Below, piece after piece: positions 7,894-15,998 of a DNA stretch of 64,000 nucleotides; the first letter of the stretch is position 1, and each line of letters starts with the position of its first letter. A program made the translations under genes and the position numbers. The notes beneath the pieces are model-generated. The model saw only the letters and a program-made list of their open reading frames with translations. It searched no databases and was not told where the DNA came from. The DNA comes from DASUNQ01 sp044866775 (GTDB lineage Bacteria; Acidobacteriota; Thermoanaerobaculia; Multivoradales; UBA5704): the NCBI GenBank assembly GCA_044866775.1, contig JBIOUG010000167.1, positions 35,735 through 99,734 of the forward strand, read 5' to 3'.

Positions 7894-7921
7894 TGCTGTG
7901 GATTCCTCGCGTTGTCGCGCC

Positions 7922-8863
7922 TTAGACGAACAGAGAGCTCACCGAGCTGTTCTCGTGGATGCGCCGGATGGCCTCGCCGAGCAGCGGCGCGACCGATAGC
8001 GGCCGCAGCTTGCAGCAGCGGGAGAGCTTCTCGTCGAGCGGCGTGGTGTTGGTGATGAGTACGGCCTCGAGAGGCGAGGCCTGGATGCGCTCCAGCGCCG
8101 GGCCGGAGAGGACCCCGTGCACGCCGGCGGCGAGCACGCGTCGGGCGCCCTTCTTCTTGAGCGCATCGACGGTCTTGGTCAGGGTGCCGGCGGTGTCGAT
8201 GATGTCGTCGACGATCAGGGTGTTGCAGCCGTCGACGTCGCCGATGACGTGCATGATCTCGGCCTCGTTCGGGGCGATGCGGCGCTTGTCGACGATGGCG
8301 AGCCCCACCTCCAGGCGCTTGGCGATGGCCCGCGCTCGTTCCACCCCGCCGGTGTCCGGCGAGACGATGACCAGGTCGGGGATGTTCAGCTCGCGCATCG
8401 CCTCGAGCAGCACGGGGGCGGCGAAGAGGTGGTCCACCGGCACGTCGAAAAAGCCCTGGATCTGGTCGGCATGGAGATCCATGGTGAGCACGCGGTCGGC
8501 GCCGGCGCGGGAGATCAGGTCCGCCACCAGCTTGGCCGTGATCGGCACTCGCGGCCGGTCCTTCTTGTCCTGGCGCGCGTAGCCGTAGTACGGCACGACC
8601 GCGGTGATCCGCGAGGCCGAGGAGCGTTTGAACGTGTCCAGCATGATCAGCAGCTCCATCAGGTTCTCGTTGACCGGCGACGAGGTCGGCTGCACCACGA
8701 ACACGTCGGAGCCGCGCACGTTCTCGTCGATCTGGCAGAACGTCTCGCCGTCGGAGAAGTTGTAGGCGACGACGTTGCCGGCCTCGACGTTGAGGTATTC
8801 GCAAATCTCCTGCACCAGGGCGGGGTGGGAGCGCCCGCCGAAGATCTTGATCTCTCCAGGCAT
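7922..8863 (-). CDS. prs: Ribose-phosphate pyrophosphokinase (PRPP synthase)
   Basis: Makes PRPP from ribose 5-phosphate and ATP for nucleotide, His and Trp synthesis. 313 residues, the class I length. Visible motifs are FSDGETFCQIDENVRGSDVF near the N-terminus, YYGYARQDKK in the catalytic flexible loop region, VLTMDLHADQIQGFF at the PRPP-synthase signature and the PRPP-binding loop VDDIIDTAGTLT near 216-227. The start has an upstream AGAGGGA. It lies 35 bp downstream of the tRNA-Gln gene on the same strand. Confidence 0.98.
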   Translation of the reverse strand: MPGEIKIFGGRSHPALVQEICEYLNVEAGNVVAYNFSDGETFCQIDENVRGSDVFVVQPTSSPVNENLMELLIMLDTFKRSSASRITAVVPYYGYARQDKKDRPRVPITAKLVADLISRAGADRVLTMDLHADQIQGFFDVPVDHLFAAPVLLEAMRELNIPDLVIVSPDTGGVERARAIAKRLEVGLAIVDKRRIAPNEAEIMHVIGDVDGCNTLIVDDIIDTAGTLTKTVDALKKKGARRVLAAGVHGVLSGPALERIQASPLEAVLITNTTPLDEKLSRCCKLRPLSVAPLLGEAIRRIHENSSVSSLFV

Positions 8864-8898
8864 GGTCCCTCTTACGGAGTGCTGCGGCGGAAAAAGGG

Positions 8899-8969
8899 TT
8901 GGGGCGGGAGGATTCGAACCTCCGGTGCCAGATCCAAAGTCTGGTGCCTTACCACTTGGCGACGCCCCA
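8899..8969 (-). tRNA. tRNA-Gln (anticodon TTG)
   Basis: The 71-nt minus-strand sequence folds as a full cloverleaf: acceptor TGGGGCG/CGCCCCA, D arm GCC...GGC, anticodon stem CCAGA/TCTGG with loop CTTTGGA (anticodon TTG), a 4-nt variable loop, T stem GGAGG/CCTCC with TTCGAAT, and discriminator A. CCA is not encoded. The TGGGGnn acceptor and the TTG anticodon match glutamine tRNAs. It sits between spoVG and prs. A run of five T follows the 3' end on the transcribed strand. Confidence 0.96.
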
Positions 8970-9057
8970 GTCCCTGACGTCCCGGCGCCGCTCGCCCGGG
9001 ACGCGGGGGCAAGAGCCTACCGCGTCCGGAGCGTTCGCTGGCGGCCCGTCCGGGTCA

Positions 9058-9073
9058 GGGCGCCGCGGCGCCC
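9058..9073 (-). other. GC-rich perfect inverted repeat directly after the spoVG stop codon
   Basis: A 16-bp palindrome (GGGCGCC GC GGCGCCC) starts on the base after the spoVG stop. It could be an RNA-stabilising or weak terminator hairpin. There is no U-tract, so it is not a standard intrinsic terminator. Confidence 0.4.
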
Positions 9074-9469
9074 TCAGGTGATCGTCCAGAACGAGTCGCG
9101 CAGGTGCATCTCCTGGATCTCCTCCAGGCTCTTGTCCGGAGGTTGGATGGGCGGCGGCGCGTCGGCCTCGAGGTCGACGCGTCGCTGGAGGCCCTCCGCC
9201 GGCCGCTCGCCGCGCTCGGTGAGCACCCGCTCGTACTCGGCCAGGATCCGGGTCTCGATGACCCGCCGCGTCTCGTTGTTCAAGGGATGGGCCACGTCCT
9301 TGAACTCGCCGTTCTTCTTCTTACGGCTCGGCATGCTGATGAACAGGCCTTCCCTGCCGAGGATGATCTTGATGTCGTTGACCATAAAGCAGTGGTCGAA
9401 GACCACCGAGACGAACGCCTTGAGCTTCTCCTCCTGGACCGGAAAGACTTTGACTTCTGTGATCTCCAT
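9074..9469 (-). CDS. spoVG: SpoVG family RNA/DNA-binding regulator with C-terminal extension
   Basis: 131 residues. The first 85 or so are a clear SpoVG domain: MEITEVKVFPVQEEKLKAFV, DHCFMVNDIKII, GLFISMPSRKKKNGEFKDVA, HPLNNETRRVIE. SpoVG proteins bind nucleic acid and affect cell-envelope, division and virulence functions in several phyla. The C-terminal 40 residues (DAPPPIQPPDKSLEEIQEMH and beyond) are an acidic, Pro-containing tail not found in the Bacillus protein. It lies upstream of tRNA-Gln and prs. The usual neighbour ispE is not seen here. Confidence 0.93.
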   Translation of the reverse strand: MEITEVKVFPVQEEKLKAFVSVVFDHCFMVNDIKIILGREGLFISMPSRKKKNGEFKDVAHPLNNETRRVIETRILAEYERVLTERGERPAEGLQRRVDLEADAPPPIQPPDKSLEEIQEMHLRDSFWTIT

Positions 9470-9618
9470 GCTGTCGTCCTCTCCGTCATCCCTGACCGAA
9501 CCTGCGGCGCGCGTCGCGCCGGCGCGTCTGGCCTGGACTCACTCCCGGCGACTGCCAGTAGGAGGGAGCAGCCTGGAGGTTGCCGCGGCACCCACCGACC
9601 GATAAAGGTGCCGCCGTG

Positions 9619-10398
9619 CTACTCGCGCGCTGGCATCTGCCACGCATTATATACACGGTGGCTGCGCATCGGCATGGCGGCGCCGGAGCTCGAGTCGGGC
9701 GCATGGCACTCGCCCGCACGATAGCCTTCCGGCGGGACGAGTGGCGGCGGAGGCGTGACGAGCGGCTCGCTCAGCACTTCGCGCCACCGCACCTGGACCG
9801 CCTGGCGGCGGTCGGAGAGGATCGACCAACTGTCGCGGCGGGCCCACCAGTACGCGGGCTCCTCCCCCTCCCACGCCGTCCACCGCTCGACCGACCCGCC
9901 GGCGACCGTGGCCTGCCAGCGGCGGCCCGCGGCGTCCTCGAAGACGATCTCGTTCCCGCTCTGGCGCGGCGGCGCCGCGGGCTCGGCCGGCAACCGCCCG
10001 AGCAGGAGCGCCGGCAGCGACATCAAGGGGAAGGGCGCGAGGGGCACGCCGGAGATGTCGAAGCGTCCCGCGAAGACGCAGTAGGCGCGGCTGCGATGGT
10101 CGAGAAAGAGCCCGCGCTCCCCCTCGGCGTCGAGCGTCCAGAGCGCCCGCCCCACCGGATCGACGGCGCGCACCTGGTAACGGTCGGGGGCGACGAGGAC
10201 GAGCGTCAGCCGAAACCCACCCTCGCCTTCGGTGCCGGAGTAGGCGACCCGGTAGAGGCGCTGCGAGCCGACGGCGGAGGCCGGGATCTGCCAGGCAGGG
10301 ACGTCGCCGGGAGCGGCGGTGCGGACACTGGAGCACCCGGCGGCGAGGGCCAGCGCGGCCGCCGCGACGACGCGGCGGAGGGGGGAGCGTGAAGGCAC
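9619..10398 (-). CDS. LolB-like outer-membrane lipoprotein (putative)
   Basis: 259 residues from the GTG at 10398. The N-terminus is a lipoprotein signal: basic PSRSPLRR, a hydrophobic Ala/Leu core and lipobox LAAGC (Cys near 22). The mature part is rich in beta strands (GGFRLTLVLVAPDRYQVRAV, AGRFDISGVPLAPFPLMSLP), with a pattern like the LolB/LolA lipid-carrier fold. LolB inserts lipoproteins into the outer membrane, and this family is poorly conserved in sequence. It follows the TPR gene by 13 bp. A DUF4292-like periplasmic lipoprotein is an alternative. Function is inference from fold-like pattern and signal. Confidence 0.65.
   Translation of the reverse strand: MPSRSPLRRVVAAAALALAAGCSSVRTAAPGDVPAWQIPASAVGSQRLYRVAYSGTEGEGGFRLTLVLVAPDRYQVRAVDPVGRALWTLDAEGERGLFLDHRSRAYCVFAGRFDISGVPLAPFPLMSLPALLLGRLPAEPAAPPRQSGNEIVFEDAAGRRWQATVAGGSVERWTAWEGEEPAYWWARRDSWSILSDRRQAVQVRWREVLSEPLVTPPPPLVPPEGYRAGECHAPDSSSGAAMPMRSHRVYNAWQMPARE
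9646..9651 (-). promoter_or_regulatory. Perfect -10 box (TATAAT), likely for spoVG
   Basis: Minus-strand TATAAT inside the last codons of the LolB-like gene, about 180 bp before spoVG. No good -35 is seen at 16-18 bp. If used, the spoVG leader would be about 170 nt. Confidence 0.4.
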
Positions 10399-10411
10399 AG
10401 GAGCGGGCGCG

Positions 10412-12367
10412 CTAGGGGGAGGCGGTCTCGAGCTCGTCCAGCTTGCGCCGCACCTGCTCGGCGTTGTCGTCGCCCAGGTCGAGGGCCCGGCGATAGACCT
10501 GACGCGCTTCATCGGGGCGGCCGAGGGCGCGGTAGGCGTCGCCCAGGTGCTCGTAGATCGTGGCGTCGCCCGGCTCGAGCCGCGTCGCCCGCTCGAGCAG
10601 GCGGATCGCCTCCTGGTACTCGCCGAGCTGGAAGTGCGCCCAGCCGAGCGAGTCGACATAGGCGCCGTTGTCCGGCTCGAGCGCCACCGCGCGGCGCACC
10701 AGGTCCAGCGCCTCGGGGAGTTTCTCCCCCTTCTCGGCCCACATGTAGCCGAGGTAGTTGAGCGCCGGATGGAACGTGGGCTCGATCTCGAGCGCGCGCC
10801 GGAAGGCGGTCTCAGCGGCCTCCGGCTGCCCGGCGCGCTCGCGCGCCGCGCCGAGGAGGAAGGCCGCGGCGGCATTGCCGCGGTCGCGCGCCAGGAGCTG
10901 CTCGAGGATGGGGATCGAGTCGCCGTACCGCTCCAGGCGCTGGTAGGTCTGGGCGGCGGCCAGCACCTGCTGCGCGTTGTCGGAGGCGCCGAGACGCGCC
11001 AACACCTCGTTGCCCTCCGCCTGGCGGCCCAGCCGCAGCAGCAGCTCGGCGCGCTTGGTGGTCGCCGCGGGATCGCCGTCGCTCGCCGCCTGCGCGTCGA
11101 GCAGCGCCAGCCCTTCGGCGTAGCGCTCGAGCTCGGTCAGGGCGTCGACGCGCAACGCCAGGGCCGCCGCGCGCACCTCCGGGTCGGCGGCTTCGGCCAG
11201 CGCCGCGGCGGCCGCCTCCGCCTCGGCCCACTGCTCGGCGGTGACGCGCACGTGCACCAGCTCGAGCCCCGCCTGCTCGGCCTCCTTGGGCTGCCCGCGG
11301 CCGGCGAGCTCCGCCTGCAGGCCGGCGATGAGCCGGGCGGCTTCTTCCGGGCGCCCTTCGCGCACCAGCAGCCGCGCCTGCATGCCGGCGAGCGCCAGGT
11401 TCGTCGGGTCCTCGCGCCGCACCCGGCCGAGCAGCGCCTCGGCCTCGGCGTTCTTGCCCTGCGCGGCGAGCACCAGCACCTTGAGGATCAGCGGCTGGCG
11501 CTCGTCGGGGAAGCGGGCGAGCAGCGCCTCGGTCGCGGCCAGCGCCCCTTCGAGGTCGCCGGCGCGGTAGAGGGAGGAGGCCACCTGCCGCTGCAGCCGC
11601 GGATCGCCGCGCTGCTCCTCGGGCGCGCCGCGCAGCGTCGCCAGGGCGGCGGCGTGGTCGCCGCGGCTCTCCTCGAGCTCCGCGAGAGTGAGGCGCGCTT
11701 CGAGCGCCGCGGGATCGCCCGCCAGCACATCGCGCAGCAACCCCTCCGCCTCGGCGGCCTTGTCGCCCTTGAGCAGCGCCTCGATCAGCAGCGTTGTCGC
11801 CATCCGGTTCTCGGGCGTCAGACTGGTCACCCGCCGGAAGGCCTCGGCCGCCTTGTCGGCCTCGCCGCGCTCGAGGTACAGGCGGCCGAGCCCGAAGAGC
11901 ACCTGCACGTCGTCGCCGTCGAGCGCGCGCAGCGCTTCGAGCACCTCGCGTAGCGCCGTCGCGGCATCGGGGCTGTTGGGGGCGAGGTCGAGGTAGACCT
12001 CGGCCGCGCCGCGCAGCACGTCGGCGCTCTGCGGCGCCAGGACGCGGGCCCTCGCCACCTCGCGCGTCGCCTCGGTCAGCCGCTCGGTGCGCTCCTCCGG
12101 CGCCCGTAAGAGCTGCGCCACGCGCACCAGGAGCTGAGCGCGCTCGAGGTGGATGAATGGATCGAGGGGGTCGAGCCGCTCGGCGTCGCCGAAGGCGGCG
12201 AGTGCGGCTTCGTACTCCCCTTCGCCGAAGAGCGCCTTGGCGACGGCGAAGTGAAAGGCCGCGCCGGCGACGTCGCGTCCCGGCACCGCCACGGACGGGG
12301 CGGACGTTTGCTGCGCCAGCACGGGACCGGAGAGGAGGACGAGCAGCGACGCGCAGACCCGCTTCAC
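10412..12367 (-). CDS. Secreted tetratricopeptide-repeat protein
   Basis: 651 residues from the GTG at 12367, which begins a Sec signal peptide (KRVCASLLVLLSGPVLAQQ). A larger reading frame exists upstream but lacks a signal and would cross the promoter. Nearly all the rest is helical repeats. Clear TPR units occur at the C-terminus (FHPALNYLGYMWAEKGEKLP, AYVDSLGWAHFQLGEYQEAI, ATIYEHLGDAYRALGRPDEA), with more degenerate ones throughout. Such proteins are scaffolds in the periplasm, for example in outer-membrane or polysaccharide assembly. It overlaps nothing and is followed at 13 bp by the LolB-like lipoprotein gene. The exact partner is unknown. Confidence 0.9.
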   Translation of the reverse strand: MKRVCASLLVLLSGPVLAQQTSAPSVAVPGRDVAGAAFHFAVAKALFGEGEYEAALAAFGDAERLDPLDPFIHLERAQLLVRVAQLLRAPEERTERLTEATREVARARVLAPQSADVLRGAAEVYLDLAPNSPDAATALREVLEALRALDGDDVQVLFGLGRLYLERGEADKAAEAFRRVTSLTPENRMATTLLIEALLKGDKAAEAEGLLRDVLAGDPAALEARLTLAELEESRGDHAAALATLRGAPEEQRGDPRLQRQVASSLYRAGDLEGALAATEALLARFPDERQPLILKVLVLAAQGKNAEAEALLGRVRREDPTNLALAGMQARLLVREGRPEEAARLIAGLQAELAGRGQPKEAEQAGLELVHVRVTAEQWAEAEAAAAALAEAADPEVRAAALALRVDALTELERYAEGLALLDAQAASDGDPAATTKRAELLLRLGRQAEGNEVLARLGASDNAQQVLAAAQTYQRLERYGDSIPILEQLLARDRGNAAAAFLLGAARERAGQPEAAETAFRRALEIEPTFHPALNYLGYMWAEKGEKLPEALDLVRRAVALEPDNGAYVDSLGWAHFQLGEYQEAIRLLERATRLEPGDATIYEHLGDAYRALGRPDEARQVYRRALDLGDDNAEQVRRKLDELETASP

Positions 12368-12372
12368 GGCGA

Positions 12373-12402
12373 GAGGATACCGCGCGGGCCGGCGCTTGCC
12401 AA
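12373..12402 (-). promoter_or_regulatory. Promoter of the TPR protein gene, leaderless
   Basis: Minus strand: TTGGCA, 18-bp spacer, TATCCT. The -10 ends 5 bp before the GTG at 12367, so the transcript probably begins at the start codon. The -35 overlaps the -35 of the divergent promoter. Confidence 0.5.
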
Positions 12403-12425
12403 GGCGAGGATGCCACCCGTATAAT
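12396..12425 (+). promoter_or_regulatory. Promoter of the MshEN-domain gene and polysaccharide locus
   Basis: Plus strand: TTGCCA, 18-bp spacer, perfect TATAAT. The expected start is near 12432, giving a 43-nt leader before the ATG at 12475. Its -35 (12396-12401) and that of the divergent TPR promoter (12397-12402) occupy the same bases on opposite strands. Confidence 0.65.
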
Positions 12426-12474
12426 CTCGCCTCAATTTGTAAGTCGCTGCCTTCCAATAGCTTAGCCTTCCCCG

Positions 12475-13785
12475 ATGAACAAGCTCGGACAGCTCCTCGT
12501 GACGCGCGGCTGGATCACCGTCCAGCAGCTCACCCGGGCGCTCAAGAACCAACAGACGGTCGGCGGGCGGCTGGGCACCTGCCTGCTGGAGATGGACGCG
12601 CTGAGCGAGGACCTGCTGTTGAAGGGTCTCTCCGAGCAGCTCGGCGTCCCGGCGGCCGTGATCGACGACCTCCGCAGCGTGCCGGAGGACGTGCTCGCGA
12701 CGCTGTCGCCGAAGGTCGCGCGGCGCTGCCGCGCGGTTCCCTTCCGCCTCGCCGGCGGCCGCGTCGACATCGCGATGTTCGAGCCGCACAACCTGACCGC
12801 CCAGGACGAGCTTGCCTTCGCCTCGGGCAAACGGATCAAGGTGCACGTGCTGCACGAGGTGCGCGTCTTCGAGGCCCTCGACCGTTTCTACGGCGAGGAG
12901 GCGCCGTCACGCCTCGAACACCTGCTCGAGCGCCTGAACCGCGCCCGCTATCTCTGGGAGCGCGAGGCCGAGCGCCCCTCGGCCGTGTCGACGCTCGTCA
13001 CGCCTCCGGGCGGCATCCTGGCGGTCGTGCCGGCGCCGTCCGCGCCGCCGAGCGATCCGGCGCTGGCGCTGTCGTCCCTGCGCACCCGCCCGATCCCGGC
13101 GCCGGTGATCGGGTCCCGCCCGCGGCCCGTGCCGGCGCCGTCCGCCGCGGCGGCGGGGCCCGCTCCCGCACCGCCGAAGCCGGCAGCGGTCGTCAAGCCC
13201 GCCGCCCCCGCCCGGCCGGTCGTCGCCCTGACGGCCGAAGAACGTGCCGCCCTCGGTGGCGGTCCGCCGCCGGCGCCCGCGGTCGCCACGCTCGCCGAGC
13301 TCGAGACGGCCTTCGTCGCCGCCGCGGACAGCGACGAGGTCGGGCGCCTGCTCCTCGCGCACCTGGCGCACCGCACCAGGCGGGCGGCGCTCTTCCAGGT
13401 GACGCGCGAGCGGGTCAAGGGCTGGATGGCCCGGGGCGAAGGGGTCGATGCGGACCGCTTCGCGCGCTTTACCGTCGGCTTCACCGAGCCTTCGGTCTTC
13501 CTCAACCTCCGCCAAGGGAGCGGCGTCCACCTCGGACCACTGCCGCCGATGGCGGCGCACCGCGAGCTGGCAGCCTGCTGGGGAGGAGACCTGCCGCGCG
13601 CGTGCCTGCTGCTGCCGGTGCGCCTCCGCGACCGGCTGGTGATGGTGCTCTACGTCGAGGCCGGCGGCGGGCGCATCGACCTCGACGGCATGCAGCGCCT
13701 CGCGGCGGCGACGGCGGCGGCGTTCGAGCGCTGCATCCTGGTCAAGAAGCGCGGTGGCGACGCGGGCGCCTGCGGAACCGTCTAG
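12475..13785 (+). CDS. MshEN (c-di-GMP-binding) domain protein with C-terminal GAF-like domain, no ATPase
   Basis: 436 residues. Residues 3-26 and 32-55 are two 24-residue motifs separated by exactly 5 residues. The first starts KLGQLL and ends LKNQ; the second starts RLGTCLL and ends LSEQ. This is the layout that defines the c-di-GMP-binding MshEN domain of MshE/PilB/GspE-type ATPases. The rest of the N-domain (IDDLRSVPEDVLATLSPKVA, RAVPFRLAGGRVDIAM) also matches. There is no Walker A. Residues about 170-265 are a Pro/Ala-rich linker. The C-terminal 170 residues look like a GAF sensory domain (LLLPVRLRDRLVMVLYVEAG). Its stop overlaps the start of the next glycosyltransferase gene (TAGTG), so it is probably cotranscribed. 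A role as c-di-GMP-responsive regulator of polysaccharide synthesis is inference. Confidence 0.8.
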   Translation: MNKLGQLLVTRGWITVQQLTRALKNQQTVGGRLGTCLLEMDALSEDLLLKGLSEQLGVPAAVIDDLRSVPEDVLATLSPKVARRCRAVPFRLAGGRVDIAMFEPHNLTAQDELAFASGKRIKVHVLHEVRVFEALDRFYGEEAPSRLEHLLERLNRARYLWEREAERPSAVSTLVTPPGGILAVVPAPSAPPSDPALALSSLRTRPIPAPVIGSRPRPVPAPSAAAAGPAPAPPKPAAVVKPAAPARPVVALTAEERAALGGGPPPAPAVATLAELETAFVAAADSDEVGRLLLAHLAHRTRRAALFQVTRERVKGWMARGEGVDADRFARFTVGFTEPSVFLNLRQGSGVHLGPLPPMAAHRELAACWGGDLPRACLLLPVRLRDRLVMVLYVEAGGGRIDLDGMQRLAAATAAAFERCILVKKRGGDAGACGTV

Positions 13786-15998
13786 TGCCGCGCACACCCC
13801 TGGACTGGCGGCGCCCCCGCGCGGCGGGGCCGGCCGCCCTCCACCCTCCCGCGGCGGTCTCGGCACCCGGGCCGGTCGACGTCATCGTGCCGGTCTACGG
13901 CGCCGTCGAGGAGCTGGCCGCCTGTCTCGCCAGCCTCGAGCGCCACACCGATCTCACGCGCCACCGCCTCGTCGTCGTCGTCGACGGCGACCCGGCGCTC
14001 GCGGCCGCCGCCGCTCTCGAAGAGGTCGCCGCGCGCTGCCGCGCCCTGGTCCTCCACAACGCCGCGCGCCGCGGCTTCGTCGGCAGCGTCAACCGCGGCA
14101 TGGCGCTGTCGCGGCGCGACGTCGTCCTCCTCAACAGCGACACCGTGGTGACCCGCGGCTGGCTCGAGAAGCTGCAGCAGGCCGCGCTCTCCGACCCGAC
14201 CGTCGCCACCGTCACTCCGTTCTCGAACCACGCCACGATCTGCTCGCTGCCGCGGTTCCTGGAGGTCAACGCGCTGCCCGCGGGCTGGGGTCTCGACCGC
14301 TTCGCCGATCTGGTCGAGCGGGCCGCGGCGCGCGAACGGCCGCGCCTGCCGACCGGGGTCGGCGTTTGCCTCTACATCCGGCGCGCGGCGCTCGACCGAC
14401 TCGGCCTCTTCGACGAGCGGACCTTCGGCCTCGGCTACGGCGAGGAGAGCGAGTTCTGTGTCCGCGCGTCGAAGGCCGGGTGGCTGCATCTGCTCGACGA
14501 CGCCACCTTCATCTGGCACGCCGGCCAGAGTAGCTTCGGCGACAGCCGCCGGCCGCGGGTGCGCGCCGCCCACCGCGCGCTGCGCCGTCTCCATCCCGAG
14601 TACCTTCCGACCGTCGCGCGCTTCATCGCCGAGGACCCGCTGGCGGCGGCACGTGCGCGGGTCACCGGCGCACTGCAGCCGCGCCCGCGGCCGCCGCGCG
14701 GACCGCGGCGCATCGTCCACCTGGTGCACGGCTGGCCGCCCTGGAACCGCGCCGGCACCGAGACCTACGCCCGCGGCCTCGCCGTGCGGCAGGCCCGGTG
14801 GCGCGAGGTCGCGGTCTACGCCCGCCGCGACACAGCCCCGCACGGCAGCGCGGGGCTGGCATTGCGCCGCAAGGGCGAGGCGGTCGAGCTCCTCGACGGC
14901 GGCGTGCGGGTGCGGTTGGTGGCCAACAACTTCACGCAGCGCGACCCGCTGTCGCGCAACGCGCTGCGCGATCGCGCTCTCGCTGCCGACTTCGGGGCCT
15001 TCCTCGACGAGGTCCGACCCGAGCTCGTGCACGTCCACCACCTGGCGGGGCACGCGTTCTCGCTGCTCGGCCAGGTGACACGCCGCGGCCTGCCGCTCGT
15101 CTACCAGGTGCAGGACTGGTGGACCCCTTGCGCGCGGACCAACCTTCTCGACCGCAACCGCCGCCTGTGCAGCGGCCCCGGCGCCGCCAAGTGCGCCGCC
15201 TGTCTGCCGCTCACCCGGCTGCCGCCGGCGCCGTTGCTGAACCGCCTGCTCTACCTCTACCGCGGCTGCGCGGCACGGCGCGCCTTCCGCCGCGCCGACG
15301 CCTGGCTGCTCGGCTCGCGGGCGATCCACGACAGCTACCGCCGGCTCGGGCTGCTCCGGCCGCGCGATGCGGCGCAGGTCCTGTCCTACGGCGTCGAGCT
15401 GGCGCCGGCGGCGCCACGGCGGCCGCGCCCGCCGGAAGCGCCGCTCCGCTGCGGCGTCATCGGCTCGCTCATGCCGCACAAGGGGGTGCACGTGGCGGCC
15501 GCCGCCTTCGCCGGCATCGATCCCGGACGCGCGCGGCTGGTGGTCTGGGGGGACCGGGAGGTCGACCCCACCTATGCGCGCGAGGTGGAGGCGGCGGGCG
15601 CGGGGCGGGTCGAGCTGCGCGGGCGCTTCGCCGAAGAGGAGAAGGCGGCGATCTTCGCCGGGCTGGACCTGTTGATCGTGCCCTCGCTCGGCCTCGAGTC
15701 GTTCGGGCTCGTGGCGCGCGAGGCGCTGCACCACGGCGTGCCGGTGCTGGCCAGCCGGCGCGGGGCGCTGGTCGAGCTGTTCGCGGCGGAGGCCGAGCCC
15801 GCCGGCGCGCTGTTCGATCCCGAGGGTCCCGAGGAGCTGCGCGGGTGGATCGAGCGGCTGGCGGCGGACCCAGGCATCCTTGCCGGCTGGCAGGCGCGAC
15901 TACCGGCGGTCAAGGGCATGGACGAGCATGCCGAGGAGGTCGAGGCGGTCTACGAGCAGGTGCTCGCGCGCGGGCGTACGCGGCGGGTGAGGCCGTGA
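13785..15998 (+). CDS. Bifunctional glycosyltransferase, GT2-GT4 fusion
   Basis: 737 residues from the GTG at 13785. The N-terminal half is a GT-A fold family 2 enzyme: DVIVPVYGAVEELAACLASL near 30, VVVVDGD, and the metal-site motif LLNSDT near 117, then GYGEESEFCVRA. The C-terminal half, from about residue 308 (RRIVHLVHGWPPWNRAGTET), is a GT-B fold family 4 enzyme with HVHHLAGHA, a Cys-rich insert (WTPCARTN...CSGPGAAKCAAC), GSLMPHKGVH and the donor-site region PSLGLESFGLVAREAL. The insert may bind zinc. The two domains probably add consecutive sugars to a growing chain at the inner membrane. Donors cannot be read from sequence. Confidence 0.9.
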   Translation: MPRTPLDWRRPRAAGPAALHPPAAVSAPGPVDVIVPVYGAVEELAACLASLERHTDLTRHRLVVVVDGDPALAAAAALEEVAARCRALVLHNAARRGFVGSVNRGMALSRRDVVLLNSDTVVTRGWLEKLQQAALSDPTVATVTPFSNHATICSLPRFLEVNALPAGWGLDRFADLVERAAARERPRLPTGVGVCLYIRRAALDRLGLFDERTFGLGYGEESEFCVRASKAGWLHLLDDATFIWHAGQSSFGDSRRPRVRAAHRALRRLHPEYLPTVARFIAEDPLAAARARVTGALQPRPRPPRGPRRIVHLVHGWPPWNRAGTETYARGLAVRQARWREVAVYARRDTAPHGSAGLALRRKGEAVELLDGGVRVRLVANNFTQRDPLSRNALRDRALAADFGAFLDEVRPELVHVHHLAGHAFSLLGQVTRRGLPLVYQVQDWWTPCARTNLLDRNRRLCSGPGAAKCAACLPLTRLPPAPLLNRLLYLYRGCAARRAFRRADAWLLGSRAIHDSYRRLGLLRPRDAAQVLSYGVELAPAAPRRPRPPEAPLRCGVIGSLMPHKGVHVAAAAFAGIDPGRARLVVWGDREVDPTYAREVEAAGAGRVELRGRFAEEEKAAIFAGLDLLIVPSLGLESFGLVAREALHHGVPVLASRRGALVELFAAEAEPAGALFDPEGPEELRGWIERLAADPGILAGWQARLPAVKGMDEHAEEVEAVYEQVLARGRTRRVRP

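Noticed and set aside
12396..13784. Open frame upstream of and in phase with the GT2-GT4 fusion
   Set aside because: Low-complexity Arg/Pro-rich translation overlapping the MshEN gene. The real start is the GTG at 13785.
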